The notes under the pieces are model-generated. The model worked only from the letters and a program-made list of their open reading frames with translations. It made no database searches and had not been told where the DNA came from. The translations under genes and the position numbers were made by a program. From NCBI GenBank assembly GCA_903847205.1, contig CAINDA010000045.1:124001-188000 (forward strand): a stretch of DNA of 64,000 nt. Reading direction: 5' to 3'. The DNA is from an uncultured Bacteroidota bacterium (GTDB lineage: Bacteria; Bacteroidota; Bacteroidia; 2-12-FULL-35-15). Below, in pieces: positions 56,127 to 64,000 of this stretch; position 1 is the first letter of the stretch; each line of letters starts with the position of its first letter.

Positions 56127-59100
56127 GTGAGTACTCTCTTTTCTCTTCCGTTTAAAAAAACGGCTGCATCATTTCTTATTTTAATATCCTTGTTTGGCAT
56201 CAGTACTATTGCCAATGCTCAGTTTTATACCGGCTCCCAGATGGATTTTGGTAAAAACCGCGTGCAGTACGAAAAATTCTTCTGGACCTATTACACCTAC
56301 GACCGCTACGACGTTTATTTTTATGAAGAAGGAAAAGAACTTGCCAACTACGTTTCTAAATCAGCAAAAAAACAAATTACCGATATAGAAAAGCTGTTTG
56401 ATTATACCGTAGATGAACGTTTTCAGTTTATCATTTATAATAAACAGTCCGATTACAAAACAAGCAACTTAGGTCTTTCTACGGATGATCAATACAATAC
56501 TGGCGGTGTTACGCACATTGTTGGCTCAAAAATTATTTTGTATTACGAGGGAGATCATGCCAAGCTGGATGCTCAGATCCGCGCCGGTGTTGCCGAGATA
56601 CTTATTGACCAGATGATGTACGGCGGAAGTGTCCGCGAAATGGTTAAAAATAATACACTCCTGAATTTACCCGATTGGTACCTGAAAGGATTGATTTCTT
56701 ATGTAGCCCACGGCTGGAATTCAGATATTGATAACCGTGTAAAAGACGGTATCCTTTCCGGAAAGTACAGCAATATAAACCGTTTGGAAGGTAATGATGC
56801 TGTTTATGCCGGCCATGCATTATGGAAGCACATTGCCGATAACTACGGCGAAGCTGTTATTTCAAATATTTTATACATGACCAAAGTGAGCCGTAATATT
56901 GATAATTCGGCATTATTTGTTTTGGGAATATCAATAAAGAATTTGTCGGATGAGTGTTTTGATTCCTTCACTAACAAATACAACGAAAAAGACGGCACAA
57001 AATCGCTGCCCGCTCAGCAGCCGATACTTCTTAAGCCCAAAGCAGCAAGGGTTTACGGCCAGTTAAAGATAAGTCCGGATGGCAGTCATGTTTTATACAC
57101 CACCAATGAAATGGGACAGAATAAAATCTGGCTGTATGATGTTGAGACTAAAAAAACAAAACGTATTTACAAAGCAGGGCAGAAGATAGACAGAGTAAAT
57201 GATTACTCATACCCGATATTAGCCTGGCATCCGAGCGGAAAGCTTTTTTCTTTTATCATTGAACGTAAAAGTTACCTGGTGATGAAAACGTTTGAGCTGG
57301 AAACTGAAGAGACCACAGAGCGCAATATTACCGGATTTGAGAAGGTATTGGACTATTCATATAATGATGATGGAAAGAAATTTGTAATGTCGGCAGTGCA
57401 GAAAGGGCAGACTGATATTTATGTGTTTACAGCAGCATCAAACGGTTATGAGCAGATTACAAAAGATATTTATGATGATTTAACACCGCGTTTTGTGCAT
57501 GGTTCAAAAGAAATTGTATTTGCATCTGACCGCCCTGTGGATACATTGTTTTTTGACCCGAAACGTAAATATGCCGACCCTCAGCCTCATAAAGATTTGT
57601 TTGTGTTCAACAACGTAACCAAATCTCATTATTTAAAACGGGTAACCAATACGCCCACAATTGACGAAATGTATCCTGCTGATTACGATGATACACACAT
57701 TTCATATCTAAGCGATATGAATGGTATCAGAAACAGATATGTTGCAAAATTCGACAGCGTTTTGGCCTATATCGATACCGTATCGCATTATCGCACCGTA
57801 GTTACTTCATTTCCGATAACTAACTATTCACGCAGTATTTTAGAGCAGGATGTAAACGTAAAGGCGCATCAATTCAGCGAAATAATTTTTGAGCACGGAA
57901 AATATAAAATGTTTACTGCTCCTTTAGTAAGCTCTTCTAATCTGGTTCCGATTGAATTAAAGAATACTTCCTATCGTGATTATAAAAATATACTGGAGAA
58001 AAAAGAACAGGCTGACGAGGACAAAAAGAATAAAATTGCTAATGAAACGCCTAAGGTTGAAAATGTAAAAACAATTGTAAATACAGCAGCTCCTGTAAAA
58101 AAGGATACGAATGAAATAGACATTAACAACTACACATTTGAAAACGAGCTAAAAAAACCTGAAAAAAAGGAGCAGGCTAAACTGCCTGTTAACAGTAAGG
58201 ATGCTGGAGCATCGTTATTAAAAAAAGATGCCGAATTTCAGCTTGGAAAACAAAAGAATTATTATACCAATTATTCAGTTGATTATGTAGTAACTCAATT
58301 AGATAATTCATTTTTAAATGGATCGTATCAAAAATTTTCCGGCGGAGGGAGTCCTATTTATTTGAATCCAGGTCTTAATGCATTTTTTAAAGTCAGTGTC
58401 AGCGATTTGTTTGAAGATTACCGTATTTCAGGCGGCATGCGCTTTTCATTCGATTTGAATAACAACGAATATTTTTTAAGTTATGAAAACAGGCTGAAAA
58501 ATATTGATAAGCAGATTATACTTCATCGTGAGTCACTGCTCACTACCGGTGATTTTGGTTCACTGGTTAAAATTTTTACGCACGATGTAAAATATGTTTT
58601 AAAATATCCTTTTAACGAAGTTGCAAGTCTGAGGGGAGCCGTCAGCTACCGTAACGACCGTACTGTTACTCTCTCAACCAATGACATTACGCTTACACAG
58701 CCTAATACACAGGAAAACTGGGGCTTCGTTAAAACAGAGTATGTATTTGACAACACTGTAAAAAAAGGCTTGAATCTTTACAACGGAACAAGGGCTAAAG
58801 TGTTTGGCGAATATTACCGTCAGATTGATAAGCCTAAAACCGATTTTTTTGTTCTTGGATTTGATGCACGTCATTACCAAAAAATTCACCGTGATTTAAT
58901 ATGGGCAAGCCGTATTGCAGGCAGTTCGTCTTTCGGCAGCGAAAAATTAATTTATTACATGGGAGGCGTTGATAACTGGTTTGGTGCGAAATTTAACAAC
59001 ACTACAAACATAGCAACCGATCAAAATTATGCCTACCAGACATTAGCAACAAATATGCGCGGATTTTTCCAAAATATCCGTAACGGAAATAGTTTTGTGG

Positions 59101-59453
59101 TAATGAACAATGAGCTGCGTTTCCCGATATTTAAATATTTTTCTAAACGCCCTATCCGCTCAGATTTCATTCAAAATTTTCAGGTTATCGGCTTTAATGA
59201 TGTAGGAACTGCCTGGACTGGTTACTCTCCTTATTCTGATAAAAACTCGCTGAACACAACTATTATCGGTAATTATCAGACTCCATTGATTATTACATTA
59301 AACACGCAGCACAACCCGATTGTAGGCGGGTACGGCTGGGGAGTGAGAAGCCGTATATTTGGTTACTTTATACGTATTGATAAGGCTTGGGGTGTTCAGG
59401 ATGGTATTATTTTAAAACCAATTACCTATTTCTCTTTGAGTCTTGACTTTTAG
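56127..59453 (+). CDS. TolB-like beta-propeller and BamA-type barrel outer-membrane protein
   Basis: 1108 residues from a GTG start. The signal peptide ends at I-A-N-A-Q. Domains: a peptidase-MA-like region (about 50-280: W-Y-L-K-G-L-I-S-Y-V-A-H-G-W without a clear zinc site); a WD40-like/TolB propeller (about 300-560: L-K-I-S-P-D-G-S-H-V-L-Y-T-T-N); a Lys-rich linker (about 630-700); and a C-terminal outer-membrane barrel (about 740-1108, ending S-L-D-F, surface-antigen type). It likely sits in the outer membrane with the propeller in the periplasm. Role unknown; assembly or transport is a guess. First gene of an operon with the TSUP and M20 genes. Confidence 0.85.
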   Translation: MSTLFSLPFKKTAASFLILISLFGISTIANAQFYTGSQMDFGKNRVQYEKFFWTYYTYDRYDVYFYEEGKELANYVSKSAKKQITDIEKLFDYTVDERFQFIIYNKQSDYKTSNLGLSTDDQYNTGGVTHIVGSKIILYYEGDHAKLDAQIRAGVAEILIDQMMYGGSVREMVKNNTLLNLPDWYLKGLISYVAHGWNSDIDNRVKDGILSGKYSNINRLEGNDAVYAGHALWKHIADNYGEAVISNILYMTKVSRNIDNSALFVLGISIKNLSDECFDSFTNKYNEKDGTKSLPAQQPILLKPKAARVYGQLKISPDGSHVLYTTNEMGQNKIWLYDVETKKTKRIYKAGQKIDRVNDYSYPILAWHPSGKLFSFIIERKSYLVMKTFELETEETTERNITGFEKVLDYSYNDDGKKFVMSAVQKGQTDIYVFTAASNGYEQITKDIYDDLTPRFVHGSKEIVFASDRPVDTLFFDPKRKYADPQPHKDLFVFNNVTKSHYLKRVTNTPTIDEMYPADYDDTHISYLSDMNGIRNRYVAKFDSVLAYIDTVSHYRTVVTSFPITNYSRSILEQDVNVKAHQFSEIIFEHGKYKMFTAPLVSSSNLVPIELKNTSYRDYKNILEKKEQADEDKKNKIANETPKVENVKTIVNTAAPVKKDTNEIDINNYTFENELKKPEKKEQAKLPVNSKDAGASLLKKDAEFQLGKQKNYYTNYSVDYVVTQLDNSFLNGSYQKFSGGGSPIYLNPGLNAFFKVSVSDLFEDYRISGGMRFSFDLNNNEYFLSYENRLKNIDKQIILHRESLLTTGDFGSLVKIFTHDVKYVLKYPFNEVASLRGAVSYRNDRTVTLSTNDITLTQPNTQENWGFVKTEYVFDNTVKKGLNLYNGTRAKVFGEYYRQIDKPKTDFFVLGFDARHYQKIHRDLIWASRIAGSSSFGSEKLIYYMGGVDNWFGAKFNNTTNIATDQNYAYQTLATNMRGFFQNIRNGNSFVVMNNELRFPIFKYFSKRPIRSDFIQNFQVIGFNDVGTAWTGYSPYSDKNSLNTTIIGNYQTPLIITLNTQHNPIVGGYGWGVRSRIFGYFIRIDKAWGVQDGIILKPITYFSLSLDF

Positions 59454-59468
59454 TTATTCTTTGCAGCA

Positions 59469-59852
59469 ATGAAGAACAAACCATTAAATATGACAGCAGT
59501 ATTAATTTTGTTATTTATCGGCCTGATGGCAGGTATTCTCAGCGGTATGGTCGGCATTGGCGGCGGAATTATAATAGTTCCTGCATTGGTTTATTTCGCA
59601 AGCATGAGCCAGCATCAGGCGCAGGGAACATCATTAGCCGTATTGCTGCTGCCTGTAGGGATTCTCGCAGTTTATAATTATTACACTGCAGGTTATGTTG
59701 ATATTAAATCAGCATTGATAATATCTATTACGTTTGTTGCCGGAGGATTCATCGGTTCCAAGATTGCAATTAACATCGACCAGAGTACCCTGAAAAAAGT
59801 ATTCGGAATATTCATGCTGCTGCTGTCTCTGAAAATGGTTTTTGGAAAATAG
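59469..59852 (+). CDS. Half-size TSUP (TauE/SafE) transporter
   Basis: 127 residues, four membrane helices, with G-M-V-G-I-G-G-G-I-I-I-V-P-A-L and A-Q-G-T-S-L-A-V-L-L-L-P, the TauE/SafE repeat. Full-length members have two such repeats in about 250 residues; this has one and would work as a dimer. Not a visible truncation: start and stop are clean. Exporter of sulfonate, sulfite or a related anion by family. Lies 15 bp after the TolB/barrel gene and 1 bp before the M20 gene. Confidence 0.85.
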   Translation: MKNKPLNMTAVLILLFIGLMAGILSGMVGIGGGIIIVPALVYFASMSQHQAQGTSLAVLLLPVGILAVYNYYTAGYVDIKSALIISITFVAGGFIGSKIAINIDQSTLKKVFGIFMLLLSLKMVFGK

Positions 59853-59853
59853 T

Positions 59854-61044
59854 ATGGAGCATCTGAAATCAAAAATCCAAATCCTTGCCAAAGAAAATAT
59901 TTCTGAAATTATTGAAATCAGAAGGCATTTACACGCTCATCCCGAATTATCGTTCGAAGAATATGCAACATCCGATTTCATTGCATCTAAACTGAAAGAA
60001 TACAATATTCCATTTAAGCAGGGCATTGTAAAAACAGGTATTACAGCTCTGATTGAAGGAAGAAATCCCGCAAAAAAAATTATCGCACTGCGTGCCGATA
60101 TGGATGCACTGCCGATTACAGAAATAAATAACACTTCCTACAAATCAATAAACACCGGCGTTATGCATGCCTGCGGCCATGATGTACATAGTGCATCACT
60201 GCTTGGAGCAGCAAAAATTTTAAACGAATTAAAAAATAATTTCGAAGGAACAGTAAAATTAATTTTCCAGCCCGGCGAAGAGAAATTACCCGGCGGTGCA
60301 TCCTTAATGATAAAAGAAGGTGTGCTTGAAAACCCGCGTCCGCAGAGCATTTTAGCTCAGCACGTGTTTCCTTCTATGGAAACAGGCAAAGCAGGATTCC
60401 GAAGCGGTATGTATATGGCCAGCACTGATGAAATTTATGTTACCGTCAGCGGTAAAGGCGGACATGCTGCAATGCCGGCCGATTATAACAATCCTTTGCT
60501 CATTGCTTCGCAAATATTAGTAGAGCTGAATAAAACATTTATGCAGCAGAAACAAAAAACTCCGTCAGTTTTAGCATTCGGGAAAATTATCGGCAATGGC
60601 GCTACCAACGTAATACCGGATGAAGTAAAAATTGAAGGCACCTTTCGGACAATGAATGAAGAGTGGAGAGAAGAGGCGCATTTAAAAATGAAAATGCAGG
60701 CAGAAGATATTGCTTTAGAAATGGGCGGTACATGCAATTTCAGAATTGAACGCGGTTATCCGTTCTTAGTAAACAACGAAGCAGTTACTTTAAAGGCCCG
60801 CACTGCTGCAGAAATTTATTTGGGAAAAGAGAATGTTGAAGAACTGCCCCTGCGCATGACTGCGGAAGATTTTGCATTCTATTCGCAGTTGCTTCCAGCC
60901 TGCTTTTATAGATTAGGAACGGGTAATAAAGCAAAAGGAATAACAAGCGGTGTGCATACAGCTTCGTTTGACATTGATGAAAAAGCTCTTGAAATAGGCG
61001 CAGGATTGATGGCCTGGCTGGCAGTTAATGAGCTCGCAGATTAA
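59854..61044 (+). CDS. M20-family amidohydrolase (N-acyl-amino-acid/hippurate type)
   Basis: 396 residues from the ATG at 59854 (a TTG 12 bp earlier would overlap the preceding stop). Metal-binding residues are visible in R-R-H-L-H-A-H-P-E-L-S-F, H-A-C-G-H-D-V-H, F-Q-P-G-E-E-K and A-Q-H-V-F-P. The M20 dimerisation domain (about 185-300) is complete. It hydrolyses an amide bond of an N-acyl amino acid or related compound in the cytoplasm with two metal ions. It is the last gene of the operon, ended by a terminator at 61060. Confidence 0.92.
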   Translation: MEHLKSKIQILAKENISEIIEIRRHLHAHPELSFEEYATSDFIASKLKEYNIPFKQGIVKTGITALIEGRNPAKKIIALRADMDALPITEINNTSYKSINTGVMHACGHDVHSASLLGAAKILNELKNNFEGTVKLIFQPGEEKLPGGASLMIKEGVLENPRPQSILAQHVFPSMETGKAGFRSGMYMASTDEIYVTVSGKGGHAAMPADYNNPLLIASQILVELNKTFMQQKQKTPSVLAFGKIIGNGATNVIPDEVKIEGTFRTMNEEWREEAHLKMKMQAEDIALEMGGTCNFRIERGYPFLVNNEAVTLKARTAAEIYLGKENVEELPLRMTAEDFAFYSQLLPACFYRLGTGNKAKGITSGVHTASFDIDEKALEIGAGLMAWLAVNELAD

Positions 61045-61059
61045 AAAATCAGCTATAAA

Positions 61060-61092
61060 AAAACACCCGAAGAGTTTTTCTTCGGGTGTTTT
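61060..61092. terminator. Bidirectional terminator between the M20 gene and recQ
   Basis: AAAACACCCGAAGA (61060-61073) pairs with TCTTCGGGTGTTTT (61079-61092), with A and T tracts on the two sides. It is shared by convergent genes. Confidence 0.9.
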
Positions 61093-61113
61093 TTCATTAA
61101 AGTGTTTTATAAA

Positions 61114-63315
61114 TTAATTTCCAAACTCGCTCATAAACCTTATTCGCATTAAACGGATTTCTTCTTCGCTGTAATCTTCCTCACCAAGTTCTTTTATTGC
61201 AGCATCAATAGAATCGGTATTAGAGTCTCTAAAGTAGGCTAAGGCCTCCTGCTGTTTATCGTCATCTATATAATCATTGATATAATAGGAAATATTTACT
61301 TTGGTGCCAGAGTGAACAATACTTTCAATCTCAGTAATTAAATCAGTTAAACTTAATCCTTTTGCGCTTGCTACATCTTCTAAAGGGAGTTTGCGGTCAA
61401 TGCTTTGGATGATATGAACTTTTAAACCTGATTTGTTGACGATTGATTTTACAACCATATCCAGCGGCCGTTCAATCTCATTTTCTTCAACATATTTTTC
61501 AATCAAATCAAGGAACGGTTTCCCGAATTTATGCGCTTTCCCCTGTCCAACGCCTGTAATATTAACCAGCTCATCCATTTTTATTGGATACTGTATGGCC
61601 ATTTCTTCTATTGATAATTCCTGGAAAATAACATAAGGCGGTAATTTTAATTTATGCGCTGTCTGTTTTAATAAATCTTTTAAAGCGGCAAATAAAGCAG
61701 GGTCGGCGCCAGAACCTTCTTTGTTTCCGGCACTTATGTCGCTGTCGTCTGTTTCGGTCCCTTCGTAATCATGGTCTTTTGTAACCATCATACTGTATGG
61801 TTCATCCAAAAAGGTTTTGCCTTCTTGGGTGACTTTCAATAAACCGTAATTTTCAATATCCTTTGCCAACAGCCCTGATACCAAAGCCTGCCGGATAACA
61901 GCATTCCAATATTTTTCGTTTTTGTCATCTTCTGCACCTTTGCCGAAACATTCCAGCTCATTGTGCTTATATGACTTTGTTGTAGAGTTAATAGTACCTA
62001 ATAGTATGTTTATTATATCTTTTGTTTTAAATTTTTCTTTTACATCTGTTACTGCTTCAATAGCTAACGCAACATCATCCATACCTTCAAATTTTTGTTT
62101 AGGGTTACGGCAGTTGTCGCACATACCGCCGCAATCAACTTCATCAAATTCTTCTCCGAAATAATGCAGCAAAAATTTTCTCCGGCAGCTGGATGTTTCA
62201 GCATACGAAACTGTTTCATGAAGCAGCTGTTTGCCTATCTCTTGTTCAGAAACAGGTTTGCCTTTCATGAATTTTTCTAATTTTAAAATATCGTCATGAC
62301 TGTAAAAGGTAACACAATTGCCTTCTCCGCCGTCACGGCCTCCGCGGCCTGTTTCCTGGTAATAGCCTTCTAATGATTTTGGAATATCATGGTGAATCAC
62401 AAAACGTACATCCGGTTTGTCGATGCCCATGCCGAATGCAATGGTAGCAACAATTACATCAATGTCTTCCATCAGAAACATGTCCTGTGTTTTCGCACGT
62501 TCTTTTGCTTCAAGACCAGCGTGATAAGGCAATGCTTTAATATCGTTTACACGAAGGGTTTCTGCGAGTTCATCAACTTTTTTACGGCTGAGGCAGTACA
62601 CAATACCAGATTTACCGGGCTGTCCCTTGATGTATTTAATAATTTCTTTTATTGCATTTTGTTTTGGACGTATATCGTAGTAAAGGTTAGCGCGGTTAAA
62701 AGATGATTTGTAAAGATTCGCGCTGGTCATGCCAAGATTTTTTTGAATATCCTGCTGCACTTTAGGCGTTGCTGTTGCAGTTAATGCAATGATAGGCACT
62801 TTGCCGATCTGCTCAATAATCTGGCGTAATCTGCGGTATTCAGGGCGGAAATCATGACCCCATTCGGAAATACAGTGTGCTTCGTCAATTGCAAAAAAAG
62901 AAATTTTTATTTCTTTGAAAAATGTAATATTGGATTCTTTTGTTAGGCTCTCGGGAGCAACATATAATAATTTTGTTTTGCCGTCGGTAATATCTTTTTT
63001 CACTTTTGTAATTTCCACTTTCGATAAAGAGGAATTAAGAAAATGCGCAATGCCTTCTTCATTGCCGAAGTTGCGCAGCGCATCCACCTGGTTCTTCATC
63101 AAAGCAATAAGCGGAGATACTATAATTGCAGTGCCTTCACTTACTAAAGCCGGTAATTGATAGCATAACGATTTCCCGCCGCCAGTCGGCATAATTACAA
63201 ATGTATCTTTGCCTTCCAACAGGCTTGTAATAATTGCTTCCTGCTGCCCCTTAAAGCGGTTGAATCCGAAAAATTTTTCTAAGCATTGGTGAAGGGATGT
63301 TTCTACATCAAACAT
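61114..63315 (-). CDS. recQ: ATP-dependent DNA helicase RecQ
   Basis: 733 residues. Walker A T-G-G-G-K-S (44-49), D-E-A-H in F-A-I-D-E-A-H-C-I-S-E-W-G-H, motif VI H-H-D-I-P-K-S-L-E-G-Y-Y-Q-E-T-G-R-G-G-R-D-G. Zinc site C-x16-C-x2-C-type in the RecQ-Ct region (C-R-R-K-F-L-L-H-Y-F-G, C-G-G-M-C-D-N-C), then RQC and HRDC domains (HRDC about 540-620). A C-terminal extension of about 100 acidic residues follows. It unwinds DNA 3'-5' in recombination and repair. Longer than E. coli RecQ (about 610) owing to that tail, as in other Bacteroidota. Confidence 0.95.
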   Translation of the reverse strand: MFDVETSLHQCLEKFFGFNRFKGQQEAIITSLLEGKDTFVIMPTGGGKSLCYQLPALVSEGTAIIVSPLIALMKNQVDALRNFGNEEGIAHFLNSSLSKVEITKVKKDITDGKTKLLYVAPESLTKESNITFFKEIKISFFAIDEAHCISEWGHDFRPEYRRLRQIIEQIGKVPIIALTATATPKVQQDIQKNLGMTSANLYKSSFNRANLYYDIRPKQNAIKEIIKYIKGQPGKSGIVYCLSRKKVDELAETLRVNDIKALPYHAGLEAKERAKTQDMFLMEDIDVIVATIAFGMGIDKPDVRFVIHHDIPKSLEGYYQETGRGGRDGGEGNCVTFYSHDDILKLEKFMKGKPVSEQEIGKQLLHETVSYAETSSCRRKFLLHYFGEEFDEVDCGGMCDNCRNPKQKFEGMDDVALAIEAVTDVKEKFKTKDIINILLGTINSTTKSYKHNELECFGKGAEDDKNEKYWNAVIRQALVSGLLAKDIENYGLLKVTQEGKTFLDEPYSMMVTKDHDYEGTETDDSDISAGNKEGSGADPALFAALKDLLKQTAHKLKLPPYVIFQELSIEEMAIQYPIKMDELVNITGVGQGKAHKFGKPFLDLIEKYVEENEIERPLDMVVKSIVNKSGLKVHIIQSIDRKLPLEDVASAKGLSLTDLITEIESIVHSGTKVNISYYINDYIDDDKQQEALAYFRDSNTDSIDAAIKELGEEDYSEEEIRLMRIRFMSEFGN

Positions 63316-63427
63316 TGTTGAGATATTTTATTTTATTAATTTAAATTCCAATAAAAGGCTTTATTATGATTATCAAAGAAAAAAACTAATTTTATACAGT
63401 TTAATGAATTTGTGAAAAATTGTTTTT

Positions 63428-63435
63428 TATTTTTG
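63428..63435 (+). promoter_or_regulatory. -7 box for the KdsD-like gene
   Basis: TATTTTTG, exact TAnnTTTG, followed by C; 113 bp before the GTG start at 63549. Confidence 0.5.
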
Positions 63436-63548
63436 CAACGTAAATATATGACTTAAAAGTTGATTGTTACTGCTATTTATGTAAATATATAACAAAAAGT
63501 TGCTGCACTTACAAACAGTTCTGTACTTGATTTAAAATATCCTATAAA

Positions 63549-64000
63549 GTGAATAAATCCTTCGACCAAATAATTGAACTTGCTAAATCTACTTTAAAGA
63601 TGGAAGCCGATTCTGTGAGTAATTTACAGAATTATATCAATACCGATTTTGCTGCCTGCGTAAAGCTTATTTATGAATCGAAGGGAAGGGTTATGGTTAC
63701 AGGGATTGGCAAGAGTGCAATAATTGCTCAGAAGATTGTTGCTACTTTTAATTCAACTGGTACTCCTGCGGTATTTATGCATGCCGCCGATGCCATACAT
63801 GGCGATTTGGGCGCTTTACAGCAGGATGATATTGTTATCTGCATTTCTAAAAGCGGCAATACGCCTGAAATAAAAGTGCTTGTGCCCTTATTAAAAACTG
63901 GCGGAAACAGCCTGATTGCGCTTGTCGGCAATACTGAATCATATTTAGCCCGCCAGTCTGATTATATTTTAAACTCTACTGTAGAAAAAGAAGCATGCCC
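63549..64000 (+). CDS. D-arabinose-5-phosphate isomerase-like SIS protein (KdsD/KpsF), partial
   Basis: The reading frame opens at a GTG (63549) and runs 150 codons to the window edge. V-M-V-T-G-I-G-K-S-A-I-I-A-Q-K, A-F-M-H-A-A-D-A-I-H-G-D-L-G and C-I-S-K-S-G-N-T-P-E-I are SIS-domain signatures, with the H-G-D-L-G of the KpsF/GutQ group. Such enzymes interconvert ribulose-5-P and arabinose-5-P for Kdo and lipopolysaccharide synthesis. The C-terminal CBS domains lie beyond the edge. Start by GTG is chosen since no ATG precedes the first conserved residues. Confidence 0.85.
   Translation, partial: MNKSFDQIIELAKSTLKMEADSVSNLQNYINTDFAACVKLIYESKGRVMVTGIGKSAIIAQKIVATFNSTGTPAVFMHAADAIHGDLGALQQDDIVICISKSGNTPEIKVLVPLLKTGGNSLIALVGNTESYLARQSDYILNSTVEKEAC

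Noticed and set aside
59469-59852. Truncated TSUP pseudogene
   Set aside because: Start, stop and spacing in the operon are clean, and half-size TSUP proteins are known to exist, so a real single-repeat gene is preferred.

Overview
The window reads as a chromosomal segment of a low-GC member of the Bacteroidota. The evidence is the gene content: two secreted proteins with type IX secretion (T9SS) C-terminal sorting domains, a carboxypeptidase-regulatory-domain TonB receptor, an S46 dipeptidyl peptidase, BshA of bacillithiol synthesis, an ECF sigma factor overlapping an outer-membrane barrel gene, and several -7 boxes of the Bacteroidota form TAnnTTTG. Genes rarely show a Shine-Dalgarno sequence. 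The exact order or family cannot be fixed from this window. No rRNA, tRNA, CRISPR array, prophage or insertion sequence was seen.

Layout. 0-8.9 kb: DUF1456 protein, PIF1-type helicase, two Ala/Lys-rich mini-lipoproteins, two Ig-like lipoproteins, an LTA-synthase-like phosphotransferase, a diacylglycerol-kinase-family enzyme carrying a G10 tract, and a SUI1-type factor. 8.9-13.7 kb: bshA, a four-helix-bundle protein and a GH3/beta-lactamase-fold fusion, separated by octanucleotide arrays that begin at stop codons. 13.9-28.5 kb: mutL, two rhomboid proteases, an EEP-family enzyme, S46 peptidase, hisS, hutH, a sialidase-like T9SS protein, a TIMP-like Cys protein, ppa and an alpha/beta hydrolase. 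28.6-37.3 kb: two TM2 lipoproteins around a DUF2752 gene, DUF4159, small conserved proteins, a TonB receptor with a companion, and a second T9SS protein. 37.5-48.6 kb: PaaE-like reductase, a lipid/glycan set (two PAP2-type proteins and two GT4 glycosyltransferases), Rieske protein, ECF sigma plus barrel, Crp/Fnr regulator and an RND exporter.

48.7-55.7 kb is the accessory part. A 20-unit array of 21 bp (three heptamers per unit) precedes an A+T-richer stretch of poorly recognised genes, including a PD-(D/E)XK nuclease and a WYL regulator. Next comes a fibronectin-III-like protein behind a sigma-54-like promoter and a long leader. 55.8-64 kb returns to core genes: triple hairpin repeats, a TolB-propeller/outer-membrane barrel protein, a half-size TSUP carrier, an M20 amidohydrolase, recQ, and the start of a KdsD/KpsF-type isomerase.

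The window is unusually rich in short intergenic repeats. At least seven kinds occur: octamers, heptamers, the 21-mer, a 33-bp palindrome and several inverted-repeat families. The best candidates for new biology are the 21-bp array with its diverged copies 10 kb away, the stop-codon-linked octamer arrays, the G10 contingency-like tract, and the unannotated nuclease/WYL island.
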